Below, piece after piece: positions 49,949 through 62,100 of a DNA stretch of 64,000 nt. How positions within the stretch are numbered: the first letter of the stretch is position 1; each line of letters starts with the position of its first letter. Both the position numbers and the translations under genes were made by a program. The notes beneath the pieces are model-generated. The model saw only the letters and a program-made list of their open reading frames with translations, did no database searches and was not told the origin of the DNA. The DNA is from Carallia brachiata (lineage: Eukaryota; Streptophyta; Magnoliopsida; Malpighiales; Rhizophoraceae), in contig JADCRB010000023.1 of assembly GCA_021464245.1 (NCBI GenBank), forward strand, positions 366,807-430,806, in the 5' to 3' direction.

Positions 49949-50330
49949 GCCATGCCTTAGCTTATTATAAAAAAACGTTAATACATATTTCAATTTTTAT
50001 GATGTCTCAATTAACATTTTAAATAAAATAAAAGTAATAATTTTTATAATAAGACTTATAATAAGTTACGTTGATCAAATACATCCACGTAGACTTTCAC
50101 AAACTCTCCTAGCACAGCGCCTCATCCCTCTCTCAATGATATGCCTTAGTTTATTATAAAAGAGTGCTAATACATATTTCGATTTTTACTGTTTTGATTG
50201 GTGTCTTAAATATAATAAGATGAATAACTTTTACAAAAAATAGTCTTATTTATAAAAATTATTAATCTTATTTTATTCAGAACGTTAACTGAGATACCAC
50301 AAAAATCAATACACACATACATTTTTCTCT
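49349..50330. repeat. Upstream region of the oleosin gene with a 210-bp diverged tandem duplication
   Basis: About 49870-50077 and 50078-50280 share, in order, ATCCACGTAG, a TTCA/TATA-AGCTC segment, AGCACA.C.CCTCATC, CTCTCTCAATG, ATGCCTTAG, TTATTATAAAA and AATACATATTTC.ATTTTTA. The first unit has a much longer CT tract (49913-49945). Each unit carries an ACGT core. 49349-49870 is the COX15 3' flank with nothing recognised. Confidence 0.7.
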
Positions 50331-50331
50331 A

Positions 50332-50338
50332 TATAAAA
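50332..50338 (+). promoter_or_regulatory. TATA box of the oleosin-like gene
   Basis: TATAAAA at 50332-50338, 66-72 bases before the ATG, giving a short leader of about 40 nt. Confidence 0.55.
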
Positions 50339-50403
50339 TAAGAATAAAGAGCCCAGACAGACTATATGCAAAACAAGCAGAGGCACAGAAAAGAACATTA
50401 TCG

Positions 50404-50913
50404 ATGGCTGATCCTGAGCGTCCCCAACAAGAACAAGAGTTCAAGGCAGACGGCCCCCAACATCTCTCCGGCGAGTCCTTATGCTGTGCATCCATTGCTG
50501 GTTTGGTAGTGGGCGTCCCTCTACTTAGCATGTCAGGGTTCACTTTCATGGCATCAGTGGCACTACTATTGATAAGCTCACCACTTCTGTTGATCTTCAG
50601 TCCCGTACTACTCTCTGCAGGACTCCTGCTCGTTGGTGTCATGGCTGCGTTCGGTGTAGTTTTCGCCACCGGGCTTTCCGGCACATCAACTCTATCTTGG
50701 GTCGTGAGGTCAGCTTTGAGGGGCCTGAGAGAAGATGGTTGTGATGAAGCTGTTGAACAAGTGCCCATCAAGGAGGCTGCAGGTGATGAGAGTGTGGCAA
50801 CTGATCGTCGTCAGAATGGTAAAGATTTGGCTGAGGATAATTTGCAGAAGAAAACGCAAGAGAGCAACAACCCAGCTGCCGGCGATCAGGCTAGGGAAGT
50901 ACAGGTTGAGTAG
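50404..50913 (+). CDS. Oleosin-like lipid-droplet protein
   Basis: Intronless, 169 aa, size and plan of a plant oleosin, which coats oil bodies. A hydrophilic N-terminus (1-27) is followed by a long uninterrupted hydrophobic stretch (about 28-96) and a charged C-terminal tail (97-169). At the centre is the hairpin motif SSPLLLIFSPVLLSAG: P60, five residues, S66-P67, three residues, then S71 where the classical proline knot (PX5SPX3P) has its third proline. The rest of the hydrophobic arm looks normal (GVMAAFGVVFATGLSGTSTL). The C-terminal tail is rich in Asp, Glu, Lys and Gln. A TATA box lies at the right distance and the frame is intact. Lack of the third proline may reduce droplet targeting or mark a divergent subclass; I cannot tell. 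Seed or pollen type cannot be decided. Confidence 0.82.
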   Translation: MADPERPQQEQEFKADGPQHLSGESLCCASIAGLVVGVPLLSMSGFTFMASVALLLISSPLLLIFSPVLLSAGLLLVGVMAAFGVVFATGLSGTSTLSWVVRSALRGLREDGCDEAVEQVPIKEAAGDESVATDRRQNGKDLAEDNLQKKTQESNNPAAGDQAREVQVE

Positions 50914-53900
50914 TCTGCCAGCGTAGCTATCATCAATTGAGGCTTTTCTTTGCTCTTGTGCTGTTCCAAATTTAATCAATGCTCGTTTTCTTTTTTTTGG
51001 GGGGTCTACAATATATATTATATATATGTTAAATATTAATATCCTTCTCTTTTGTATTACAATCAGCTGGAGTCCAGTCTTGGGTTGAGCTGAGTTAAAT
51101 TATTTCACAATAATGACATGCTTAACTGGGAAGTCGTCAAAAAAGGGGATGGTGCAAAGAGATTATGATTCTGCAGCTGCTGCTCATTGTAGTTTCCGGT
51201 TGGGGTTGAAAATTTGTCAATCTAATTCCGGACAAATTATTGGGACAATGCCAGGTTTAAAACTTTTCCCTTAAAAAAACACGACGGATGGAAGTCAATC
51301 TAATTCACAGTTATTCATTTTGACTCGATTTAATAGCTATATTAAAGCATGTCCTTGATCGTTCACGTGAAAATTAGCGTTTAAGGAATGATAACAAGCT
51401 AGAAATTCTCAAATACTAAATTTAATTAAGATCTAAACATTTTATTTTTTCGTCATTTTATTTTTGTCAACTAAATTTAGTGTGAGACGTAATCATTTAA
51501 AACATTCATAATGAAATATTATTAAATTAATATAGACTATAATATCTTTTCTTTTGTCATTCACCTAAACTTGAATTAGTATATGTTGATATATACAAAC
51601 GAACATAAATATTACTTATTCAATTTATCTCCAATTCTACGCAATGAGCATCTAAATGAATTGAAGAACTCAAATCTACATGTTATCAATAGAAGGAAAA
51701 AAAAATGCTGTAAGGGCATCTCATGAATGCTCCCATTAGTGGAGATTCAATGTCATACAGACGGGCATATGAGTTATTCCAAAGTTAGTGGTCCAAAATT
51801 TAAAGGGAAAAAACTTGTCTTGTTTCGATTTGATCCCACCTAGTAGTTTTTTCCAGGTAAAGTGGAAAACCTACAAATGTAAAGATATAAAATCCGCATG
51901 GTTGTTACATAGGCTGTCTGTCCTAAATTTTCGTTGTCAACAAAAAAATACATAAATATCCAAATAATAAAGGAAATAAATGAATAATTATCTGTGCTGT
52001 AAATGAAGTAAAATGACTGACGTTTGCGAGTGATTTATTTGAGGTGTCTATCGAGAAAGAGAAGTTTTAACATTTTTGCAAGTCATTTTCAAATTCGTTG
52101 TTACGTTAACATCAATAACATATGGCCAAAAATACACATACAGTGTGTGTGGATGGTGAGAATTAGGAAGATTTAAAGAAAATTATGGGCAAATAAAATT
52201 AGTTGAATAGACGAGAAATTTATGAAAAAAAAATATGTAAAATAAAATAAAAAATTTTGAGTAAAAAAATATAAAAAAATTATTTAGACAAATAAAAATA
52301 TGTGAGATTAAAAAATAACGAAAAAAAATAAATAATAAATTTTTTCCTTACATTTTCTTTCTTTCCCTTTTCTTTAAATCCAAACAGGCCAATTGTGTTT
52401 GTACTTTGTTGTGAGAAAAGAGCTTACATTATCACCGGCGGTAATAATTTGATTGGTGGTTAAATGTTTTTTTTTTTTAGTAATTTCGATTTGAATTTTT
52501 GTCAGTAGCACTTTAAAATATCAATGTTGTGATTTATGTATTATGAATTTTAAATTTGTTAAGTACCTTTAAAATGTTAAGATGCTGTGATTTATGTATT
52601 ACAAATTTTAAATTTGTTAATACTGTAATTAAATACGAAGAAGATTTACTTAAATTTTATAATATTTAAATAATAAATTTCCTTTTAGAAGAGATTAGAC
52701 GAAAATGAATATAAGTCATTCTTGATTATGACTCACAAATGAATTGATTTATGTACGGAGAGTGTACTTTTTTTCTATTAGAAAAGAGAGAGAGAATACC
52801 TCACATTTAATATCCAGTCGAATTAATTACAATTTCTCTAAAATTTCTTTTTTTATTATAGTAAAATTATTTCCATTGTCCGGTAAATTATAGGGGGCTA
52901 AGGAAAAAAATAATGAATCAAGGATTAAGCCCACCCCTCCAAAATAATCTATTAACAAGAAATAAACTTTAATTTAATAAGAGAACTCGTTAAAACTATA
53001 TATGACCGATCATCAAATCCTAAATTTGTCCCAAATCGAAAAGACCCCACGAATATTTTCTTCACCAAATTAGGTTGCATTTAACAATCAGTCTGTAACC
53101 AAATTTGATGATTTTGGAGTGTTAATTCCTTAGGAAAGAAGGTATGGTTACTTTTATGCACCATTTAACCAACAAAAAATCAATGCAATGCCATTTTAAT
53201 ACGATATAATGTTTTCCTTTCTTTATATAAAAATTAAAATTTCTTAAATTTACATCTAAATATATCTAGTTTTTTCTGACGAATCACCCCACTATTAATT
53301 CGTTTGAATCCCTGCATCCGCGTCTCCCATAGTCAGGGGATACTCAATGAGCACAGCGTATAAATTCGAAATTTATTAATACTGTAGTTGGGTTTGAGGA
53401 CTGTTTCAGCTCAATAATCAGGGACGAATCTAAAAATTTTTTTTCAATGGACGAATTTAATATATAAAAATATAATAATAATAATAACTAATATCTATGA
53501 TGAAAATAAAAAATTATATTAATTATTATTAACAATTAATATTATATCTTATAAATTCAAATGTTTTGAATTTTTTATTTTTTATATAATCAAATGCATT
53601 TTTTCTACGTAAGTAATCATTTAATTATTTAATCATTTATCTTTTATGTGGTTATATAATAGATTTTTTTATAATATTCATTGTAAAAAAATATTATTAT
53701 AAATTTTATAACTGATAAAATTGATGTCAATTTTATAAATAAATATATATTTGAATATAAAATATATTTTAAAATATATATACTTTCTAATAATAATCAT
53801 TGCTAATAATTTATTTCATTAAAGGATAAAGTATTTTTAAAAAAGTGTTAATATGAATATAAAAAAACTATTGAGACAATTTTAAAAATAGATAAAAATA

Positions 53901-54287
53901 ATTTTAGCAACTACATTATCAATAAGTATATAGAGAAATAAAAAAAAATATTAAAGATTTTTTCAAGAAAATAAAAGAAGAAAACACATGAGAGAGGCAC
54001 AAATGAAGGGAAAAAGAAAAAAGAAAAAAAAACAGAAAGAGGTGTGAATCGAAGGGAAAAAGGGCAAACACCAAAAGTGCGTCCCTGTCTCATGAACCGG
54101 CGACATCGATGAGATGAGGGGGAGCGGCAAAAGGCGCATTCCACTGCACAAGGCGCGATTTATGAGACACTTTTACTTATAATTATATATTATTTAAAAT
54201 TTTTAGGGGCATAGTGAGGATAAAGATTAAATGAGAATGCAAATAGCGGAAGGGCCGGTCTCAGTTTAAAAACTTGATGATCATAAT
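50914..54287. other. AT-rich intergenic region
   Basis: No gene recognised. 52540-52620 has two tandem GATTTATGTATTA.AAATTTTA copies about 57 bp apart. At 53303-53335 the text GTTTGAATCCCTGCATCCGC may be the B-box part of a SINE (compare 54917-54950). The purine-rich stretch 53960-54065 is low complexity. Confidence 0.4.
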
Positions 54288-54297
54288 GTCGACGAGG

Positions 54298-54798
54298 GGG
54301 ATATGTATTTATTTAGTTTTAAATTTTTAAGTTTTTTTTTATTTAAATTCTAAACTTTTTTGAGATTTCATTTCAATTTTAAACCTTTTGATTTTACTCC
54401 AAATCAGTCCTTCCGTTAGTCAAACCGTTAAAAATTACTGTTGATTAACGGAAATTTTTTTAAAAAGTAAAATATATTATTTAAATTTTTTTATTATTAA
54501 ATGCTTGTATTTTATTTTTAAATAGTAACATGTGAGTTAAAATTTTAAATTTTTTTATTTTATTTATATTTTTTTAAAATTACACAACGTATTTCTATTA
54601 ACTGGTAAATTAAAATAGTGTATTTTACTTTTTTTAAAAAAATTTCGTTAGTAAACAGTAATTTTTAACGGTTTGATTAACGGAAGGACTGATTTAGAGC
54701 AAAATTAAAAGGTTTATAACTGAAATGAAATTTCAAAAAGTTTTAGGACTTAAATGAAAAAAAATTTAAAGGTTTAGGATTAAATAAATGTGTATCCC
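54298..54798. mobile_element. MITE, probably Mutator-like, second family copy
   Basis: 501 bp, starts GGGATATGTATTTATTTAG and ends ..AAATGTGTATCCC, with long imperfect inverted arms that contain TTTTGAGATTTCATTTCA and AATCAGTCCTTCCGTTA and meet around a central AT-rich segment. It is flanked by a perfect 10-bp target duplication GTCGACGAGG (54288-54297 and 54799-54808). Same layout and word order as the 19499-19995 element. Confidence 0.88.
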
Positions 54799-54809
54799 GT
54801 CGACGAGGT

Positions 54810-54833
54810 GTATATATATATATATATATATAC
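54810..54833. repeat. (TA)n microsatellite beside the MITE
   Basis: About 11 TA units start next to the right target duplication. Confidence 0.85.
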
Positions 54834-54884
54834 TTTTTCTTAAAATTTATATCCTATTTAAAACTCACAATAACTATATGAAAT

Positions 54885-55070
54885 TGTGAATTAGTGGTAA
54901 ATCGATATATTTTTATACTGAGTCCTGAGTTCAAACCTCCATACCTGTGCTCCCCCATGATCCATATGAGGGACCCCATTGAATATAAATAGTGATGCGG
55001 AGTGTTGGGTCTAAATTTGTTTGCGTAACTCTAGTAGCAGAGTCACGCTCGACTCTATTAGCGTACAAAA
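54885..55070 (+). repeat. Possible tRNA-derived SINE fragment
   Basis: ATTAGTGGTAAATCG (A-box-like) is followed about 35 bases later by GAGTTCAAACCTCC (B-box-like) and TGTGCTCCCCCATG. The spacing is right for a pol III internal promoter. A poly(A) or T tail and target duplications are not clear. Confidence 0.35.
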
Positions 55071-57270
55071 GGTAGGTCCGCTCTTTTAGAATCGTTAAAC
55101 AAGATTCAAATAAACGGGAGTTACTTTAATTTTAATTTAAAGATCTGATAACTGACACGCTCAATAAAATTTTTTTTATCAAAAAAAAGGTAAAACTCTC
55201 AATAAATATACAACTGAGTTAATAATATTTAATAATTTTTTTTATAAATTTAATATAATTTTTATAATTTAATAATTAAAATTATTGTATATTTATTATA
55301 TGTCACAATTGTGTATCAAATACAACAAATATTTCTGTTAATATTATGCCTCGTTCGCTGATCTGGTGCCAACAATTAAAGTATAAAAGTCTTGTGATAG
55401 GACTTAATCATCAACTAGACAGAATCTACTTGCAAGAAACCAAGATTAAAAGTCAAAGATTTGTACAAATAAAACAATATTTGTTTTTTTCTTTCTCATT
55501 TTGGACAGGAAACGTGGCACACACAGAAATATCCTGGGAGACTTTGCATTTCATAATTTTACTATAACTTACGTTATATGCAGGTTTTAAATTTTTTAAT
55601 AATTTTAATTAAATATTTTAATTTAAATTTTTATTTTTTAGTAATTTTTATATATAATATTTTGATAATCACGTTATTTTAAACGTTGCTATATTATATC
55701 TAATGATTTTTTTAAAGCATATATTCAATAATAAATAATATAATATAATCAAACGTAAATTATACAATTTTAATAACTCTCGTCTCTTTCCAAACAATTA
55801 TTAAAATATACACTTACAAAGTCAATGCATATGAGCCTCCTTGTTTGAAAAAAGAAAAACATGTATTTAATTAATTTCGTCCAAATTCTAATTAATAACC
55901 AATTATTGTAAAGATCAATAGTGTTATATTCAAATTCTATAATAGATTAAATAATACATACCAAAAAAAATTAATTAAATATTAATTTTAATAGAGTTAA
56001 TATTTTATTTATTTATTTTTTGACATGCATAAAAGCTTTAACTTCTTTATCTCCTTTCTCAAACTTACTTTTTCATTGAATATTTAAAAATCAAATCACT
56101 TTTAAAATTAGGTCAAAATTAAAAAGAATAGGCAATATATAATTTTAAGGGAAGAAAGCAATAAAAAAGTATAATTTTATTTTTTTCATACTCTTTATTG
56201 AAACGTCAAGAATTTCTAAAATTTTAAATTTAATAGATATTTTTTCGGGTTTTTTTTTCCCTTTGACTTTGTGATATCTCTCTCTTCCATTGCTCTTCCA
56301 GTATTCTTAATGCGTCTTTCCTTTGTTCTCCGTCTACACTCAAAAATTACAAAAGCGAATTGTACCGAAGTTAAAAAAAAAAAAAAAAAATAGACTCAAT
56401 CAAATGGAGCTCTTATAAAGTCAATTATGTACCCGACATAAGAAGAAGATTGGAATATGCCTACTTTTCCTGTAAATAGTATTAAATAAAGGCAATAAAA
56501 TCAAGCAAAAGTTCGGTCCCAAAACGACCATATTAAGCTGCATTAGGTATTTTTTTGTGAAAATAAAGGCTTCAGTTGCACATACTCCCTTCGTTAAAAT
56601 AGTAATTCCAGCGCTAGCGAGTAGATATCACACATATCTGTTAAGATATGCATAGCCCATAAAGAAAATATTGAATTGAAAGAAATACTGCACATAATTT
56701 ACCAAACTTTATAAGAGGAAACATAGAAAGAAATATAACCTCCACCTGAATGAGAGCTTTTCACGTTCAACCTACAATCCAAGAAAACATACCAAGAAGG
56801 AAAAAAGAAAAGGAAAAACAAAAAGAAAAGTAATGTTGTTGTGAAATTCAGTAAAAAGATTACATATACCAATGACCATGATGAAAAATGAACAGATACA
56901 TAATAAATAAATAAGAAGTAATCCAAATGAAGATTTAAAAGGAGGGAAATACAAATTCGTAAGGATTAACTTCAAGGAATATGATACAGTGATCCTCATC
57001 GTTCCTCCTCCTATTTCTCTTAGTTTCTCCTATGACTGAAATTATATCTCTTGTGTTGTGTTTTTGTTTGCCTATTGGTGTGTGAAGGGCAAAATATAAT
57101 ATAAAAAAGAGAATATAAAGTTTAAAATTTATTGTCATAAATTATTGAATTTATTATCATAAAACGTCTACTATTATATATCAAATTTAAAGAGTCAATT
57201 AAGTCCTTAATAAAGATCGTAACGAAAAAAAAAAAGTTATACACAGACTCTCATCACTATTTTCCTTTTT
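55071..57270. other. AT-rich intergenic region
   Basis: No gene recognised. Poly(A) at 56371-56388 and several minus-strand hydrophobic frames at 56699-57138 that are T-rich low complexity. Confidence 0.4.
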
Positions 57271-57271
57271 T

Positions 57272-57949
57272 TTTTTAGAGAATTCTCCATCTTGTTGTTG
57301 TCTTTCATCTAATTCAAAAATCTCAAAAGCAATTGAACCAAAATTATACAAAAACAGTTTTTTCCAACGAATGGTCTTTTTTTCCTATCATAAAGATAAG
57401 GAACAGTAACGGTAAGAGCATGATAATAGCAATAAGGAGGTCATCAAGTTTTGTATTAAATACAATTCCCTCTAAATATATTTTGTTCTAAAATTAAAAG
57501 GTAATATATGATAATTATAAAGAATTAAAGGGAAAATTTGTGAAATTGCCACATAAGAGTTAGGATTAAGGGGAAACATTCTCTAAATTTTTTTTTTAGG
57601 GGATCCTCCATCTTGTTGTTGTCTTCCATCTAATTCAAAAATCTCAAAAGCCAATTGAACCAAAATTGTAGAAAAACAGTTTTTTCTAACGAATGGTCTT
57701 TTCTTCCTATCATAAAGATAAGGAACAGTAACGATAGGAATATCACATAATGGCAATAAGGAAGTCATTAAGTTTTGTATTAAATACAATTCTCTCTAAA
57801 TATATTTTGTTCTAAAATTAAAAGATAAAATTAAAAGGTAATATATGATAATTATAAAGAATTAAAAGGAAAAATTGTGAAGTTGCCACATATGAGCTAA
57901 AATTAAAGGGAAGTTTTCTCAAAAAAAATTTTTATACTAATTAAATAGA
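57272..57949 (-). mobile_element. Helitron 5' end (minus strand) with tandem 321-bp duplication
   Basis: Reading the minus strand from 57949, the sequence is TCTATTTAATTAGTATAAAA, identical to the 5' 20 bases of the Helitron at 25145, and is preceded by A (57950 complement). Inward, a 321-bp unit is present twice: about 57272-57592 and 57593-57913 (CTCCATCTTGTTGTTGTCTT at 57285 and 57606). The 3' hairpin/CTAG end was not found, so only the 5' part is called. Confidence 0.65.
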
Positions 57950-59135
57950 TAGATAAATATATGTGCATAAAAATAATTTATGAAAAAAAAACATAGAAAA
58001 TGTGAATCGACAGCAACTAACAGAAACAGTAATTTTTGGGTTAACAAAAATAGTAATTAGCATTCAGGGGGATAGGACAGAAAAGGAAGAGAGAGGCCAT
58101 TGAGATCTTCTAGCCCCTGAGTGCTGTGGTCTGCAAGCTCTTTTGGTTCCTTCTTTATTTAGCAAAAAATTCTCGCAGCAGTTGGTTGGAGTTACCATCC
58201 AAAGAATACCAAATATAAGACGAAGAAGGCGGAGGATTCAATTGCCCACCACCACCATTAGCCTGGCTCTTTATTAATACCTTACTTCTTGTTATGCTAC
58301 CATCGTACGGTCAATTTTTGACACTTGTTTTACCAAAAAGTTTGTTGCTTTTTTCATTTTTTCCTCTTCTTCTTCTTCTTCTTCTTCTTCGTTTTTGGTT
58401 TCTGCAAAGAGAAAGCGTTGTTGATGTCTTGGGCTTTCTTCAAAGTAATTGAATTTCTCCTTCTTGATTACATCTCTCAAACTCAACTGCTATAAAAAGG
58501 TTTGTTCTTTACCCTCCAAGATCGAATCTTTCATGAGTTATTTAGTTGTTTGCTTCCTTAATTAGATTTCTTGACATATTCTTGATGTTTTTGTTAATGG
58601 GTTTGGGCTAAATTTATCGACCCTCGTGAATTTTAGCGTAGTTTTTTCTCTTTATATATGAGAGAATATTATCTAAAATTTCAACAATGGAAATTGTGAA
58701 TGCTTTGCCTTAACGGCTAGTGTTTGTAGATTTCGGACAAATTTTGGACGAATATTACGTTGTCAATGCAGTAACTTAGCATCTTTATTCTGCGGGTTCA
58801 TATGTTTATTTGTTTGTAATTGCCGACTTGACTTGTGAATCTAGGACCTTCTTTCCTTGAGGTTGAGAAAAACTATAGCCAGCACGCCATGCCGCAATTC
58901 CATTCAGGCGTGTGACAAAGAATCTGCGCTTGTAACGCGAGAAGATGATCAGAATTTGCCAGGCGTAGCAGTCAAACCCCAATCCCACGTGAGGTTCTTC
59001 TTTCAGTCATTTATTAACAAATTGATGTTAGATCTTTGCTTTTGAATATTGTTTTCTGAAATTTTTCATGCTAAAGTTTCATTAGCTTATCAGCAGAGGG
59101 GAAACTCTTCTAATATGTGGCTTCTGTGTTGACAG
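57950..59135 (+). other. CAX promoter and 5' UTR region
   Basis: From about 58080 the base composition becomes more mixed. A (TTC)n run lies at 58364-58390. A segment at 58861-58988 is bounded by a donor-like AC|GTGAGG and is probably a noncoding leader exon. The CDS exon begins right after GTTGACAG at 59135. Confidence 0.45.
58364..58390. repeat. (TTC)n microsatellite in the CAX leader/promoter
   Basis: Nine TTC units. Confidence 0.85.
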
Positions 59136-62100
59136 ATGGGAGCAGCATCTGAGACCAGTGCTTTACATGAATTTGAGGACGAGAGCCTTTATAGCCCTAT
59201 GAATGTGAATCAGAAAATGCAAGCGAACCATATATCTGAATACGGATCAGTTTCAGGATTCCAAGCTGGTGGTAAAAATCAATGGAACGTAGTTATATTA
59301 GGAGCATAAACACCGTGATTTTCTCAAACAGATTAAACTGGCTTATGCTGTTCGGGCCTGTCACAATCGCCGTCCACTTATTAACGCACCATAAGGTAAG
59401 ATGCAGTATTTTCTGTTCCCAACAACCTTGGTTTTCAGTTTATGTGTTCTATTAATTTGTGAGTTTGAATGCAGGGATGGGTCTTCTTTCTTAGCCTACT
59501 GGGTATTATACCACTAGCTGAGCGTTTAGGTTATGCTACTGAGTAAGTGTTCATGCCTCTTCCTTTGTTTGTCACAGTGTATTCTAGTTGTTGACCAGTT
59601 AATGATAACTTCCAATTGCTATAATGTAGGCAGCTAGCATTTTACACAGGACCTACAGGTAATTTTATTTTGCACCTGATCTGCATCACTCAGGGATTTT
59701 TTTTTTTTCATTTATTTTTCATCTGTAGTTTGTCATTAATCACTCCATGACCTATTTTTGATCCAAGATAGTTTAATGGCATTTGCAGTTGGGGGTCTTT
59801 TAAATGCCACTTTTGGAAATGCAACAGAGCTGATTATAGCAATTCATGCAATGAAAGGTGGAATGATACGCATTGTTCAGCTGTCCTTATTGGGTTCAAT
59901 CTTGTCAAACATGTTGCTAGTGCTAGGGTGTGCGTTCTTCTGTGGTGGGCTTGTGTTTTATGGAAAGGAACAAGTTTTTAACAAGGTATATATGTTAGCA
60001 TTTTATCCTCATATCAAATTTATCCTATCTCTCTGTCTTCTCTTGTTTGGATAGCTGAGCTAAGACGGCATGCAGGCAAATGCTGTCGTGGATTCAGGAT
60101 TACTGTTGATGGCAGTCATGGGGCTGCTTTTTCCTGCAGTCCTGCACTACACACACACCGAGGTGCAATATGGGAAGTCAGAAATGGCTCTTTCAAGATT
60201 TAGTAGCTGCGTTATGCTTGTGGTGTATGGTGCGTATCTGTTTTTTCAGTTGAAGAGGAAAAGGGAGCCATATGTCCCTCTAAATGAGGTGGGTTTTCAT
60301 TTTTTAGCCAAATGACCCCACAATATGGGAGCTTCATGCATTGGGATGTCGTCACTTGCTTTTGGATAATTCATAATTGGTACTGTTGCAATGATGTGAA
60401 CTCAGGAAGGGATTCAGAATGGTGAGAGCTTAGCTGATGATGATGATGATGAGACTCCAGAAATTACTCAATGGGAGTCGGTGGCTTGGCTTACAGTATT
60501 GACAGCTTGGATATCTATCCTTTCAGATTATTTAGTTGATGCCATTGAGGTAAAGTTTTGGACTAGGAAATCCCTCTTAATGCTTCTGCAGTTACTCCTC
60601 TCCCCTTTCCCATCTATCCCTGCACTCCAAAGAACAATACAAGAAAATGAAGGCTTCTAAAGGGGAAAGAAGCAGCATGCCGATAACCTTGACTATAATC
60701 ATCATAGCTGTTGTAATCAGTCTAATACTGAAATATGGTTTCTGAGAGAATACATGATAGATTAGTTTTTCAGCATGCATAAGAACTTGTTCTACCTATT
60801 TCATTTGGAGAACTTTCCGCTTGCCTTTTCTTGTGGTTTATTCTTTGTAGGGAGCATCTCATGCATTGGATATTCCAATTTCCTTCATTGGTGTTATCTG
60901 CTCCCAATTGTGGGGAATGCTGCAGAGCATGCAAGTGCTATCATGTTTGCCATGAAGGACAAGCTAGTAGGAAATTTTGTCTTTTAGTTTCTTGTAATTG
61001 TTATGTTTTGCCCTGTTTGTAACATTGAAGTTCCTCTTCAGGATATATCTTTGGGAGTGGCGATAGGGTCATCAACGCAGATATCTATGTTTGGGGTAAG
61101 TAGTTTACATCATCTGTGATAAGATTTATTTCACTCACCCATCCAGATACCTTTCCTCAGTAGCAAAGAACTGAATATAGCCTTCACTTCTTGAGAACAT
61201 ACATAAGAGTTCTCTGCATGCAGCATCAATTATATGTTGTTTCTCTTGACAGTGAGGAATCACCGATAGTATGTGAGTTTTATGGCAACCGCAAATCCCA
61301 CATTGAAAAGAAACTGCTTACTAATATGGTTCGATGCAAAGGCCCATTTTGATGAACTTAGACTTTTGGTTAAGTGTCATCGACAACCGTGTATTTGGCC
61401 TAGTGATATTGAGCCCTCTAAACCTAACAACTTTATCCACAGTTTTCGTTTCCATTAATACATCAAACATATATTTTTTTTCTGCCCTCTATGACCCAAA
61501 GATTTTAATGTGATGCAATTTTTCAGTTTCATAATATTGGTTATCAGTATTCTATCAAGTAAGATTTTCTTTTTGGCATTAATATATTGTGCTCTCATGT
61601 CATTAAATGTGTTAAAATCCTTGCTTTTGTTACTGCAGATACCATTTTGTGTGGTAATGGGTGGATGATGGGGCAACCTATGGACCTGAACTTCCAACTT
61701 TTTGAGACAGCAACGCTTTTTATTACTGTTATAGTTGTGGCCTTCTTTCTGCAGGTATGCATATTGTATTCTCTAAATATAGAAGTAGCAATTCCATATG
61801 CTTTGTTAATGGGTATTGAGATAAAATAAAAAAGAGCAATCATTTCTTTTTAATAGGAAAATGAAAACAGTTTATAAGAATAGTGGAACACAGACCATTT
61901 AAGATTATTATTGCACGGCAGAGACATTGCTGTTGCATTGATGTCCATGTTATGTTTGCAGGAAGGAACTTCTAATTACTTCAAAGGACTAATGCTCATT
62001 CTTTGCTATGTAATTGTCGCTGCGAGCTTCTTTGTACATGAAGATCCTACTCAACAAGGTCAATCCTTTTTGTCTCTCTTTGTTTTGTTTTCACTAAACA

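Noticed and set aside
56699..57138. Hydrophobic minus-strand frames
   Set aside because: Phe/Leu-rich because of T-rich sequence; no conserved pattern.
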